Origin: Streptomyces gobiensis | GTDB taxonomy: Bacteria; Actinomycetota; Actinomycetes; Streptomycetales; Streptomycetaceae | Assembly (NCBI RefSeq): GCF_021216675.1 | Contig: NZ_CP086120.1 | Coordinates: forward strand, 3,966,501-4,030,500 | Direction: 5' to 3' | DNA: 64,000 bases | Part shown: positions 8,113-16,018 of the stretch, in pieces | How positions within the stretch are numbered: the stretch's first letter is position 1 | How the letters are laid out: every line of letters starts with the position of its first letter | Translations under genes and position numbers: made by a program | Notes under the pieces: model-generated | The model's input: the letters and a program-made list of their open reading frames with translations, nothing else | Told to the model about the DNA's origin: nothing | Database searches by the model: none

Positions 8113-8859
8113 GTGGCGGGGGGCTTTGCCGTCGAGGGGCCGGGGCTGCCGGGGCCTCCATGGGCGTCGACGCGGAGATTGGCGGTCGCTGTCACGGTGC
8201 TGTTGGGGGTTTGCATCGTGGCGGATGTGTTCGCGATCTTCGCCGCGTCCCAGGTGCATATGGTGATGAGCGATGTGCATGCGGGTCGGTGGGATGCGGT
8301 CACCGACGAGCGGCTGGAGCAGGCGGACATTCTCTATGTGGTGGCGAGCTGGGCGCAGATGACGGCGTTGGCAGCCGCCGGGGTTGTCTTTCTGAAATGG
8401 TTCCACCGGTCCCGGGTCAACGCGGAGATATTCGATCCGGAGGGTCACCGGATGAAGCGTGGCTGGGCTATTGGCGGTTGGTTCGTGCCGGTAGTGAACC
8501 TGTGGTTCCCGAAGAAGATCGCCAATGACATCTGGGATGCCAGCACGCCTCCCGGTCCGGACGGTACGGTGCGACCTCGCGTGTCGGTGGGGCTGCTCAA
8601 CGGATGGTGGGCACTGTGGATTGCCGGACTCGTTTTCGGGCGGGCAGCTTCCCAGCGATACAAGAAGGCCGAGGATGCCCACGAGATCATAGGGGCGGTG
8701 AACACCTGGCTTATCGCGGACGGGGTTGGGATCCTTGCGGCGGCGTTCGCCATCGGCTTCGTTCTCAAGCTCACCGCCATGCAGACGGAACGGGCCGCCC
8801 ACCACTTCGGACACGCCCACGCGTCTGCTTCACCAGTAGTCGGCGCTGGCTCCAACTGA
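8113..8859 (+). CDS. DUF4328 membrane protein
   Basis: A protein of about 248 residues with about four membrane segments: LAVAVTVLLGVCIVADVFAI, the segment around ILYVVASWAQMTALAAAGVV, WWALWIAGLVF, and a last one near VGILAAAFAIGFVL. The loop FHRSRVNAEIFDPEGHRMKRGWAIGGWFVPVVNLWFPKKIANDIW carries the W-PVVNL-P pattern of DUF4328. Function is unknown. The start is uncertain: GTG 8113 has GAGG eight bases upstream, but the frame is open back to 7999 with several other GTG codons. It opens the accessory segment that separates aroA from the sigR region. Confidence 0.72.
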   Translation: MAGGFAVEGPGLPGPPWASTRRLAVAVTVLLGVCIVADVFAIFAASQVHMVMSDVHAGRWDAVTDERLEQADILYVVASWAQMTALAAAGVVFLKWFHRSRVNAEIFDPEGHRMKRGWAIGGWFVPVVNLWFPKKIANDIWDASTPPGPDGTVRPRVSVGLLNGWWALWIAGLVFGRAASQRYKKAEDAHEIIGAVNTWLIADGVGILAAAFAIGFVLKLTAMQTERAAHHFGHAHASASPVVGAGSN

Positions 8860-8905
8860 GGTTCAGGGTGGGCGAGGGTTCCGCACCTTTGCGCCTGCGA
8901 GGGTC

Positions 8906-9217
8906 CTATGCGGGGTGAGGTGTGAACTCGACGTGGGTTTCTTCGGGGTCGATGGACAGGTCTAGTTTGGCGTCCAGGGCTTCGGCGAGTGTTCTGAGCA
9001 GGCGCAGTGTCGGTACGGTGGCTCCGCCTTCGATGTGTTCGATGTCGGCGGTGTTCATATCGGCACGCCGAGCGAGCTCACCTCGGTCAATGCCGAGTTC
9101 GATACGTCGGTCGTAAACGGCCTGCCCGAGTGCGATGGCGGCCCCGGCTTCGATGTAGGTGAGGCTTTCCCGGTGGTCGTCCGGGATGCGCCAAGTGGTG
9201 TGGTACCCCTTGCTCAT
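8906..9217 (-). CDS. HigA-like antitoxin, XRE helix-turn-helix
   Basis: A 103-residue protein with an XRE domain at about residues 35-90 (ALGQAVYDRRIELGIDRGEL, then TADIEHIEGGATVPTLRLLRTLAEALDAKL). It overlaps the upstream toxin-like gene by four bases (ATGA), in the toxin-first order typical of higBA. The ATG follows GAGGAG. It is expected to neutralise the toxin and to repress the pair. Identification rests on the pairing and the domain; activity is untested. Confidence 0.8.
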   Translation of the reverse strand: MSKGYHTTWRIPDDHRESLTYIEAGAAIALGQAVYDRRIELGIDRGELARRADMNTADIEHIEGGATVPTLRLLRTLAEALDAKLDLSIDPEETHVEFTPHPA

Positions 9218-9588
9218 GGCTGCTCCTCGAACGTGCGGTGATAGGTCTCGTGGGCTGGCGGGTGTTCCGACTCGCACTCTTTCTGTTTCCGGACGGCCTG
9301 CTGGAGCTGTGCTTCTTCGCGCATACGGGTGTCGTGGAAGACCGTGAGCAATACGATGCGGCGATCGGGTGCCAGCCAGTACGGGATGCGTACGGTATCG
9401 GTCCCCAGGACGAAGCGGAGTTCCCGCAAGGAACCGCCGAGGTGCCGTGAGAACGGTTCACCGAGGGTGGTGGGCTGGGCGGCCAAGTGGTCGGCTTGGC
9501 GTTCCGCTGTTCGGTAGAGCGTTCGAGGCAGGGTGCCCAGCCACTCCGCCACATCCGGTTCGAGTTCGATCTCCCAGCGGTCGGTCAT
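9214..9588 (-). CDS. RelE/HigB-like toxin
   Basis: A 124-residue basic protein of the RelE/ParE superfamily. The family-type core is visible as LEPDVAEWLGTLPRTLYRTAERQADHLA, a central LGGSLRELRFVLG, and the strand motif TVRIPYWLAPDRRIVLLTVFHDTRM. Members cleave mRNA on the ribosome. The start MTDRWEIE gives the standard domain boundary; the frame is open slightly further upstream. It is translationally coupled to the XRE antitoxin. The C-terminal 25 residues are an extra charged tail. Confidence 0.8.
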   Translation of the reverse strand: MTDRWEIELEPDVAEWLGTLPRTLYRTAERQADHLAAQPTTLGEPFSRHLGGSLRELRFVLGTDTVRIPYWLAPDRRIVLLTVFHDTRMREEAQLQQAVRKQKECESEHPPAHETYHRTFEEQP

Positions 9589-9705
9589 GTTTGAGAGCGT
9601 AGGGATCTTAGGCAAGCGGAGCCCGGTGGTGAGGGGGTGGTTCCACCTTGAGGGTGATGCGCTGCTCGCTGTGCTCGGCCGTCTGCGGGAACTGACGCCG
9701 TTCGG

Positions 9706-9906
9706 TCAGGCTCGGGGGAGCGGATTCAGGGTGCCGTGGCGGGCGGCGGTGATGAGGGCGGTGAGGGCGGTGGGGGTGGTGGTGAGGATTTGGTCGGGGT
9801 GTTCGGTTTCGCGTAGGTGTGGGGTGCCGGTTTCGTCGTAGCCGAGTTGGAGGCAGGCGTTGCCGCCACCGCCGCAGAACGGTTCCTGCCAGGTGATCTC
9901 GGACAT
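9706..9906 (-). CDS. DUF397 small protein
   Basis: A 66-residue protein of the DUF397 family: TWQEPFCGGGGNACLQLGY at the N-terminus (the WxxxxxCxxxGxxC-like region, somewhat divergent) and a C-terminal LTALITAARHGTLNPL. DUF397 proteins are almost always encoded directly after an XRE/DUF5753 regulator, as here (10 bp downstream), and act with it in Streptomyces development-type modules such as whiJ. The molecular role is unclear. Confidence 0.82.
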   Translation of the reverse strand: MSEITWQEPFCGGGGNACLQLGYDETGTPHLRETEHPDQILTTTPTALTALITAARHGTLNPLPRA

Positions 9907-9916
9907 CGATAACCTC

Positions 9917-10768
9917 TCAGAGAGTGCGGGCGATGTTGTGGATGAAGTCTCTGGACGCCTTTTCGTCGAGCGATGCCTTCTCCATGCCGTCCAGTAGCTG
10001 GCGGTAGTTGGCAAGTTGCATCTGGGCGTCGATGAAGATGGAGCCGTATGAGGTGTCCAGCTGGACGGTGTCGAGCTGGGGCACGGTGCCCTGGGCATAC
10101 AGCACCGTCTGTCCGGCACCCGGGAAGCCTCCGGCGGAGAAGGGAACCACGCGCAAGGTGATGTGCTCGCGCTCGCCCATCTCCAGCAGGTGCTTGAGCT
10201 GGTCCAGGGCGGTGTCGCGGCCGCCGAACCGCATACGCAGTGCGGCCTCATGGATGAGTGCCTCGTACGCCGGTGGGTTTTCCCGGTCGAGGAGGGTGCT
10301 GCGTTTCGCGCGGTGAGCGACACGGAGGTCGATCTCATCCGGTGGAAGTTCGGGGATGACGATGTCGAACACGGCTCGTGCGTGCGCCTCGGTCTGCAGC
10401 AGGCCGGGAATGTGCGAGGTCAGCGCATTGCGCAGGCGAACTGCGTGCCATTCGAGTTCCGCGATGTCCAGGAAGAACGCGGGCAGTTCGCCGCGGTACT
10501 CCTCCCACCAGCCTTTGCTGTGGTCCTGGGCGAGGTCGGCCAGAGCGTCGATGAGCGCAGTGTCCGGGCATTTGTAGTTGCAGGCGAGTGTGCGCACGCG
10601 GGCGGGACTGATGCCGAAGCGGCCTGCTTCGGTGTTGGAGATCCGGGTCCGGTCGACACCGAGCAGCGCGGCGGCCTCCGTCGCGGACAGGCCTGCCTGC
10701 TCGCGCAACTGGCGCAGTGCGGCGCCCAGTCTGCGCTGGCGGATCGTTGGGTTGCTCCGCGGTGGCAT
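9917..10768 (-). CDS. XRE regulator with DUF5753 domain (WhiJ-like)
   Basis: A 283-residue regulator. The N-terminal helix-turn-helix spans about residues 12-65 (LGAALRQLREQAGLSATEAA, then DRTRISNTEAGRFGISPARV). The DUF5753 C-terminal domain begins near LEWHAVRLRNALTSHIPGLLQTEAHARAV and includes YEALIHEAALRMRFGG and LRVVPFSAGGFPGAGQTVLY. The ATG follows AAGGAGGGGACGT. It forms a two-gene unit with the DUF397 gene and diverges from a SpoIIAB-like gene, the common WhiJ/AbaA-type layout. Two direct repeats upstream are candidate binding sites. Confidence 0.9.
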   Translation of the reverse strand: MPPRSNPTIRQRRLGAALRQLREQAGLSATEAAALLGVDRTRISNTEAGRFGISPARVRTLACNYKCPDTALIDALADLAQDHSKGWWEEYRGELPAFFLDIAELEWHAVRLRNALTSHIPGLLQTEAHARAVFDIVIPELPPDEIDLRVAHRAKRSTLLDRENPPAYEALIHEAALRMRFGGRDTALDQLKHLLEMGEREHITLRVVPFSAGGFPGAGQTVLYAQGTVPQLDTVQLDTSYGSIFIDAQMQLANYRQLLDGMEKASLDEKASRDFIHNIARTL

Positions 10769-10827
10769 ACGTCCCCTCCTTGCGACTGCTGCTTAGTCTG
10801 CCGACGGCGGCTGACTAGATCCACCGA

Positions 10828-10870
10828 GTAGCACAGGGAATCCGGCGAAGAGGTAGCACACGGGTTCCGG
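10828..10870. promoter_or_regulatory. Direct-repeat operator candidate
   Basis: Two 18-bp direct repeats, GTAGCACAGGGAATCCGG (10828-10845) and GTAGCACACGGGTTCCGG (10853-10870), match at 15 of 18 positions and are offset by 25 bp. They lie in the 275-bp divergent gap between the XRE/DUF5753 gene and the SpoIIAB-like gene. No other feature is evident in this gap. Confidence 0.5.
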
Positions 10871-11043
10871 AATCCACTACCGTCAGTGCTGTAAGTCTCA
10901 CGCACGGCGTTGCCGGATGTGTGCTGCGCGAGCATGCCCGACCGCTCCCTGGGGGCGGGTGTGCCCGCGTCCAGGGAGGCAGGGCACGAGCGCCCGCCGC
11001 GCGAGGACTCCAACACCACTGAAACGGAATGGAGTTACCGCGC

Positions 11044-11469
11044 ATGACTACTACTCTACGTCCGCCCGTCGAGGACGTCGCCTATTCGTTCGGGCTGCCC
11101 GGCGGCGCGCTCTGCGTGCCGGTTGTGCAGCATGCCGTCTCCGCCCTGCTGGGGCGGCATGGGCTGGCCTGCATGGCGGGGTTCGCCGGGTGGGCTACCG
11201 GGGAGCTCCTGGGGGCCGCGTGTCAGCAGGGCCCGGACCAGCGGGTCAGCTTCTACGTGCGGTGGCGCTTCGGGGCGTTGCGGCTGACCGCTTTTGATCA
11301 GCACGCTGCCGGGGAGGCCTCGCGGCGTGGGCGGCTGGTGCGGCTGGACGCCGGTGTACGGGTCTTCGGTGGGACCCTCGCCGTGGCGCCGGCCGGGCCG
11401 CCGCTGGGTGGGACCCGGACCTGGGTCAGCCTGCCGCGTGAGGGGGTGCGGTCAGGTGCGTGCGTATGA
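11044..11469 (+). CDS. Degenerate SpoIIAB-like ATP-binding protein
   Basis: A 141-residue protein starting MTTTLRPPVEDVAYSFGLPG. It resembles the many Streptomyces HATPase/anti-sigma-like proteins found next to XRE/DUF5753 genes (helix VVQHAVSALLGRHGL, then GWATGELLGAACQQG where the N-box would lie, and a C-terminal GTRTWVSLP). The classical N-box Asn and the DxGxG loop are not evident, so ATP binding may be lost. The ATG at 11044 was chosen over one 15 bp upstream. It overlaps the next small gene. Confidence 0.65.
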   Translation: MTTTLRPPVEDVAYSFGLPGGALCVPVVQHAVSALLGRHGLACMAGFAGWATGELLGAACQQGPDQRVSFYVRWRFGALRLTAFDQHAAGEASRRGRLVRLDAGVRVFGGTLAVAPAGPPLGGTRTWVSLPREGVRSGACV

Positions 11470-11638
11470 GGCCCGGCTGACGATCGCCGTCTACCGCGTT
11501 GATCCGGAGACCGGTGAGCGCCGGACCGTACGGCCCGAGGTCACGTATCGGGGCGATGCGACCGCGGTCTACGGGCTCGGGCCGGCCTGGCCGCCCTGCC
11601 GCTGCACCCGATGCGCGGATGACGGGGTACGCCGGTAG
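11456..11638 (+). CDS. Small Cys-motif protein
   Basis: A 60-residue protein (GTG start with GAGGGGG eight bases upstream) that overlaps the preceding gene by 14 bp. It has an N-terminal strand-rich part LTIAVYRVDPETGERRTVRP and ends with WPPCRCTRCADD. The 53-residue protein encoded at 55660-55821 has the same plan and the same CRCxRC ending, which supports this as a real gene. The Cys cluster could bind a metal; function is unknown. Confidence 0.62.
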   Translation: MRAYEARLTIAVYRVDPETGERRTVRPEVTYRGDATAVYGLGPAWPPCRCTRCADDGVRR

Positions 11639-11668
11639 CGGGAGCCGTCCCGTGGCAGTGTGGCACTT

Positions 11669-12490
11669 ATGTGCGGTAGGTATGCGGCGAGTCGGCGGCC
11701 CGAGGATCTGGTCACGGCGTTCGACGTACAGAAGTGGGAGCCCGCGGAGACGCTGGCGCCGGACTGGAACGTGGCACCGACCAAGGAGGTGTACGCGGTC
11801 CTTGACCGGCCGGTCAAGGGGGCCGAGGACAGGACCCCGGTGCGGCAGCTGCGGGTGTTGCGCTGGGGGCTGGTGCCGTCGTGGGCCAAGTCACCCGACA
11901 CCGGGGTAAAGATGATCAACGCCCGGGCGGAGAGCGTCCATGAGAAGGCCGCCTACCGGCGGGCGTTCGCGGCCCGGCGGTGTCTGCTGCCCGCCGACGG
12001 GTATTACGAGTGGCTTACCGCGAAGGGCGAACTCGATCTGGAGCAGCAGGGGAAGCGGAAGCGGACGCGTAAGCAGCCGTACTTTGTCACTCCGGCCGAT
12101 GGGTCGGTGATGGCGTTGGCCGGGCTCTATGAGTTCTGGCGCGACCCGGGCTTGCCGGGCGACGATCCGAAGGCCTGGTGGGTGACGTGCACGGTGATTA
12201 CGACGGATGCCGAGACGACGCCGCTGGTCGGGGCTGAGGAGGAGGGGACCGGGCCGCGGTGTCTGGCGGATATCCATCCCCGGATGCCGGTGGCGCTGCC
12301 CCGGGAGAGCTGGGACGCCTGGCTAAATCCGGGGCACAGCGATGAAGCGGAGCTGCGGGCGCTGCTGGCAGATCTGCCGCCCGGGCGGCACCGGGCGTAT
12401 CCGGTGACGACGGACGTCAGCGATGTCCGTAACAACTCGCCGGAGCTGGTGCGCGAGCTGGAGGCTCCGGAAGAGGGCACGCTGTTCTGA
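11669..12490 (+). CDS. SOS response-associated peptidase (SRAP/YedK/HMCES family)
   Basis: A 273-residue protein that begins MCGRYA, the hallmark of SRAP proteins. After Met removal Cys2 crosslinks abasic sites in single-stranded DNA and is released by autoproteolysis. Other conserved parts are MINARAESVHEK, the catalytic Glu region CLLPADGYYEW, and the His in DIHPRMPV. The start must be 11669 so that Cys is residue 2; the frame opens nine bases earlier at a GTG. It overlaps the next gene by ATGA, suggesting coupling to the hydrolase. Confidence 0.93.
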   Translation: MCGRYAASRRPEDLVTAFDVQKWEPAETLAPDWNVAPTKEVYAVLDRPVKGAEDRTPVRQLRVLRWGLVPSWAKSPDTGVKMINARAESVHEKAAYRRAFAARRCLLPADGYYEWLTAKGELDLEQQGKRKRTRKQPYFVTPADGSVMALAGLYEFWRDPGLPGDDPKAWWVTCTVITTDAETTPLVGAEEEGTGPRCLADIHPRMPVALPRESWDAWLNPGHSDEAELRALLADLPPGRHRAYPVTTDVSDVRNNSPELVRELEAPEEGTLF

Positions 12491-13125
12491 TGAGCGTGAC
12501 GAAGAGCGAGATCGTGGCGACCCCGGCGGGTGACGCCCGGATCGCCTGGCACCGGGCGGCGGCGGGGGCGGAGCTGGTGCTGGCCCTGGGCCATGGCGCC
12601 GGAGGAGGGATCGAGGCGCGGGATCTGCAGGCCCTGGCGACCACACTGCCGGCCCACGGCGTCACCGTGGCGCTGGTCGAGCAGCCCTGGCGGGTCGCCG
12701 GGAAGAAGGTGGCGCCCGCCCCGAAGACCCTGGACGCGGCCTGGCTGGCGGTGTGGCCCGCGCTCGAGAAGGAAGGCGCACCGGTCGTCTCGGGTGGCCG
12801 CAGCGCCGGGGCCCGGGTGGCGTGCCGCACCGCGCAGCCGCTGGGCGCCCGGGCGGTGCTGGCGCTGTCCTTTCCCCTGCATCCGCCCGGCAAGCCGGAG
12901 AAGTCCCGCGCCGAGGAGCTGGCGCTGGCCACGGTGCCCACGCTGGTCGTGCAGGGCGGACGTGACCCTTTCGGGCGGCCCGCGGAGTTCCCGGGCGGTA
13001 CCGAGATCGTCGAGGTGCCGCACGGTGATCACGGCTTCGCGGTGCCGAAGAAGGCGGAGATCAGCCAGCAGGACGCACTCACCCTGATCACTGATTCCGT
13101 GATCAGTTGGCTGAACCGGGAATGA
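12490..13125 (+). CDS. Alpha/beta-hydrolase family protein
   Basis: A 211-residue protein of the small Tex30/KANSL3-type alpha/beta-hydrolase group. It has the oxyanion region LVLALGHGAGGGIEARDLQ, the nucleophile elbow SGGRSAGARVACRTA, LALSFPLHPPGKPEKSR, and LVVQGGRDPFGRPAE with a late His in VPHGDHGFAVPK. A Ser-Asp-His triad is therefore present. The substrate is unknown. It is translationally coupled to the SRAP gene, and its last codons overlap the SigR-type promoter of sigR. Confidence 0.85.
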   Translation: MSVTKSEIVATPAGDARIAWHRAAAGAELVLALGHGAGGGIEARDLQALATTLPAHGVTVALVEQPWRVAGKKVAPAPKTLDAAWLAVWPALEKEGAPVVSGGRSAGARVACRTAQPLGARAVLALSFPLHPPGKPEKSRAEELALATVPTLVVQGGRDPFGRPAEFPGGTEIVEVPHGDHGFAVPKKAEISQQDALTLITDSVISWLNRE

Positions 13126-13145
13126 GCCGTCTGGGGCGCGTGTTG
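13118..13145 (+). promoter_or_regulatory. SigR-dependent promoter of sigR
   Basis: GGGAAT (13118-13123) and GTTG (13142-13145) are separated by exactly 18 bp, matching the SigR consensus GGAAT-N18-GTT. It lies about 50 bp before the long sigR start and overlaps the stop codon of the hydrolase gene. This matches the autoregulatory promoter known for S. coelicolor sigR. Confidence 0.88.
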
Positions 13146-13196
13146 TGACAGAACGCCGGTACGACACCAGGAGCACGAGGAGAGGGAGCCGCCCCC

Positions 13197-14051
13197 ATGG
13201 GTTCTGTCGCTTGCCCGCAGCGTCCCCAGGCCGCTGACCTGGACTGGGCCACGCTGGCACTGGCCGGTGCCACAGAGATTCAGGCGGCGGATGGACTGGA
13301 TCGTCGTCTATCCTCCGATTCGAGCGGGTCCGCTCTCGCAGTCGTCAGCGTTACGGAGGAGGTGGGTCCGGTCGCCGGGACCGAGGACGGTACGGAGAAC
13401 GCGCCGCAGGAGACCGAGCCGCAGGAGACCGATGGAGAGCGCAGCGCGCGCTTTGAGCGTGACGCGCTGGGCTTTCTTGACCAGATGTACTCCGCCGCGC
13501 TCCGTATGACGCGTAACCCCGCCGACGCCGAGGACCTCGTGCAGGAGACCTACGCGAAGGCGTACGGCTCGTTCCACCAGTTCCGCGAGGGCACGAACCT
13601 CAAGGCGTGGATGTACCGCATTCTGACCAATACGTTCATCAACTCGTATCGCAAGAAGCAGCGTGAGCCCCAGCGCAGCGCTGCCGAGGAGATCGAGGAC
13701 TGGCAGCTGGCGCGCGCCGAGTCGCATATGTCGACCGGGCTGCGCTCCGCCGAGTCGCAGGCCCTCGACCATCTGCCGGACTCCGATGTGAAGGAAGCTC
13801 TCCAGGCCATCCCGGAGGAGTTCCGCATCGCCGTCTATCTCGCGGATGTTGAAGGCTTTGCCTACAAGGAGATCGCCGACATCATGGCTACGCCCATCGG
13901 TACGGTGATGTCGCGGCTGCACCGGGGGCGCCGGCAGCTGCGCGGCATGCTGGAGGACTACGCGCGCGACCGTGGGCTGGTGCCCGCGGGGGCGTCGGCT
14001 GGATCGGGGGAGTACGACGAGTCGCACAACCGGAAAGGCTCGGGTTCATGA
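13197..14051 (+). CDS. sigR: Thiol-oxidative-stress ECF sigma factor SigR (long isoform)
   Basis: An ECF sigma factor. Region 2 is DALGFLDQMYSAALRMTRNP...DLVQETYAKAY and region 4 is YLADVEGFAYKEIADIMATP. Two in-frame starts are supported: ATG 13197 (284 residues) and GTG 13362 with an excellent GGAGGAG ribosome-binding site (229 residues). They differ by exactly 55 codons, the extension that defines the unstable, induced SigR' isoform in S. coelicolor. The long form would be made from the SigR-dependent promoter just upstream. The gene overlaps rsrA (ATGA). SigR drives thioredoxin and mycothiol genes after disulfide stress. Confidence 0.96.
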   Translation: MGSVACPQRPQAADLDWATLALAGATEIQAADGLDRRLSSDSSGSALAVVSVTEEVGPVAGTEDGTENAPQETEPQETDGERSARFERDALGFLDQMYSAALRMTRNPADAEDLVQETYAKAYGSFHQFREGTNLKAWMYRILTNTFINSYRKKQREPQRSAAEEIEDWQLARAESHMSTGLRSAESQALDHLPDSDVKEALQAIPEEFRIAVYLADVEGFAYKEIADIMATPIGTVMSRLHRGRRQLRGMLEDYARDRGLVPAGASAGSGEYDESHNRKGSGS

Positions 14052-14440
14052 GTTGCGGAGAGCCGCACGAGACGGACTGCTCTGAGGTCCTCGACCATCT
14101 CTATGAGTACCTGGACCAGGAGATGCCCCACATCGACCGCGAGAAGCTGGCGGAGCACTTCGACGAGTGCTCACCCTGCCTGGAGAAGTACGGTCTGGAG
14201 CAGGCCGTGAAGAAGCTCGTCAAGCGCTGCTGTGGCCATGACGATGTGCCGACCGACCTGCGCTCCAAGGTGATGGGCCGGATCGAGCTGATCCGCGCCG
14301 GGGAGACCGTGCCGGATCAGGCCGTGCTCGACACCGCGCTCGAACCGGGATACACCCACGGCGCTCCGGACACCGCTCCCACCGAGCCCGCCGATGACGC
14401 GACCGGCTCCTCACCAGTGGCCCGGAAGAAAGCTCTGTGA
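14048..14440 (+). CDS. rsrA: Zinc-binding redox anti-sigma factor RsrA
   Basis: A 130-residue ZAS-family anti-sigma factor that holds SigR until disulfide formation expels zinc. The key residues fall at the S. coelicolor positions: C3, C11, H37, C41, C44 (the HxxxCxxC centre HFDECSPC) and C61-C62. It overlaps sigR by four bases. The C-terminus carries a 25-residue Pro/Thr/Asp-rich tail that makes it longer than the approximately 105-residue S. coelicolor protein. Confidence 0.96.
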   Translation: MSCGEPHETDCSEVLDHLYEYLDQEMPHIDREKLAEHFDECSPCLEKYGLEQAVKKLVKRCCGHDDVPTDLRSKVMGRIELIRAGETVPDQAVLDTALEPGYTHGAPDTAPTEPADDATGSSPVARKKAL

Positions 14441-14614
14441 AGAACGCTGCGTGAAGAAAGCTCTCCGAAGGGCGATCTCTAACGCAGGAGTTCGGCCCGC
14501 AGTCACCCGAAGGGGTTAATCCGGCTGGCTCATGCGAGCCAATCTGCGAATACGCCCTCTTATACGCCTGCCGCACTTCTATTCTCCCCATCCTGGGACG
14601 GGTGAGGAGACGTC

Positions 14615-16018
14615 ATGCGGGGACGGCCGCTGCCATGGGGCGCACGGGTGTATATCGGCTGCGCCGTGTTCGCGGCCGTTGGCTGCACTGTCCCCGTGCT
14701 CCCCGCCACATACGACGCCGCCACGTACGACCCCGCAACCGTCCCATGGCCCCTCGCCGCCCTGCTGGCCGCCCTCTACGCCGGATGCGAGTGGCTGCCC
14801 CGCTGCCCTCTGATGCGCCACCGGGTGCCCCCCGGCCTCGGCTCCTTCTTCCCGGTCCTGCTCGCTGCCGCCCTGCTGCTGCCCCCGGCCGCCGCCCTGC
14901 TGGTCCCCGTGCCCGGCGCCCTCCTCGGCCGCGCCGCCGACGCACACCCCCACGCCGCCGCCCGCCGTATCTGGCACGCCGCCCAGCTCGCTCTGGCCGT
15001 CTGCGCGGCCGCCCATACGCACCTGCTGCTCGGCGGCGAGCCCGCGCTCGCCCAGGCCGACTTCCCCGCTGTCCTGCTGCCCGCGGCCGCCGCCACACTC
15101 GCCTTCAGCGTTGTCCTCACCGCCCTGGACGGCGGCATCCTGATCGCCGCCGAGCGCTATTCGGCCCGCACCGCCTGGCGCGGCCAGCTGCCCCGTTCCC
15201 TCGCCCCGCATCTGGTGCAGGGGCTGGCCGGGCTGATGATGGCCGTACTCTGGCACAGCCCGTACGGGGCGCCCGCCGCGCTCTGTGTGCTGCTGCCCAT
15301 GTACATCGGCTGCTGGGTCTTCGCGCAGTACCACCGGGAGCGCGCCGCCCACCAGGCCACCATCCGCGCCCTGGTGCAGGCCGTCGACATCAAGGACAGC
15401 TACACCCGTGGCCACAGCGAACGCGTGGGCCGCGCCTCCGCGCTGATCGCCCATGAGCTGGGCATGGACGACGAACGGCTCGAAGCGCTGCGCTTCGCCG
15501 GGATTCTGCACGATGTCGGCAAACTCGGTGTCCCCACCCGGATCCTCCGCAAGGACGGGCCGCTCACCCCGGAGGAACGCCAGGCCATCGAGCTGCACCC
15601 CGAGTACGGCCATGAAGTGGTGCGCGGCATCGGCTTCCTGGGCGAGGCCCGTGCGGCGATCCTGCACCACCATGAACGGCTGGACGGCAGCGGTTACCCC
15701 TATGGCCTGCGCGGCCGCCAGATCCCCGAGTTCGCCCGGGTCGTCGCCGTCGCCGACGCCTTTGACGCCATGACCTCCACCCGCAGCTACCGCCGTGCCC
15801 GCCCCATCCGGGACGCCATCGCCGAGCTGAAGCGCTGCGCGGGCACCCAGTTCGACCCCCGGATGGTCCGCGCTCTGACCCGTGCCCTCCACCGGCGGGG
15901 CTGGTCCCCCGTAGTCACCGGCGATGAGGCCGGCGGAAACGTCCCGCCAGCGGCCGGCGCCGTAGCGGCCGCGGAAAGCCGGGAACAGGCCCTCGACGCC
16001 ACCGGGCCGCATCCATGA
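14615..16018 (+). CDS. Membrane HD-GYP domain phosphodiesterase-like protein
   Basis: A 467-residue protein. The N-terminal half is hydrophobic with several Ala/Leu-rich membrane segments (about residues 10-230). The C-terminal half (about residues 250-440) is an HD-GYP domain: HSERVGRASALIAHELG, the FAGILHDVGKLGVP HD motif, ILHHHERLDGSGYPYGL and VAVADAFDAMTSTRSYR. In well-studied members this fold hydrolyses cyclic di-GMP. GAGGAG precedes the ATG. It is coupled by an ATGA overlap to a second HD protein. It follows sigR-rsrA by 174 bp, in which no gene is evident. Confidence 0.9.
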   Translation: MRGRPLPWGARVYIGCAVFAAVGCTVPVLPATYDAATYDPATVPWPLAALLAALYAGCEWLPRCPLMRHRVPPGLGSFFPVLLAAALLLPPAAALLVPVPGALLGRAADAHPHAAARRIWHAAQLALAVCAAAHTHLLLGGEPALAQADFPAVLLPAAAATLAFSVVLTALDGGILIAAERYSARTAWRGQLPRSLAPHLVQGLAGLMMAVLWHSPYGAPAALCVLLPMYIGCWVFAQYHRERAAHQATIRALVQAVDIKDSYTRGHSERVGRASALIAHELGMDDERLEALRFAGILHDVGKLGVPTRILRKDGPLTPEERQAIELHPEYGHEVVRGIGFLGEARAAILHHHERLDGSGYPYGLRGRQIPEFARVVAVADAFDAMTSTRSYRRARPIRDAIAELKRCAGTQFDPRMVRALTRALHRRGWSPVVTGDEAGGNVPPAAGAVAAAESREQALDATGPHP

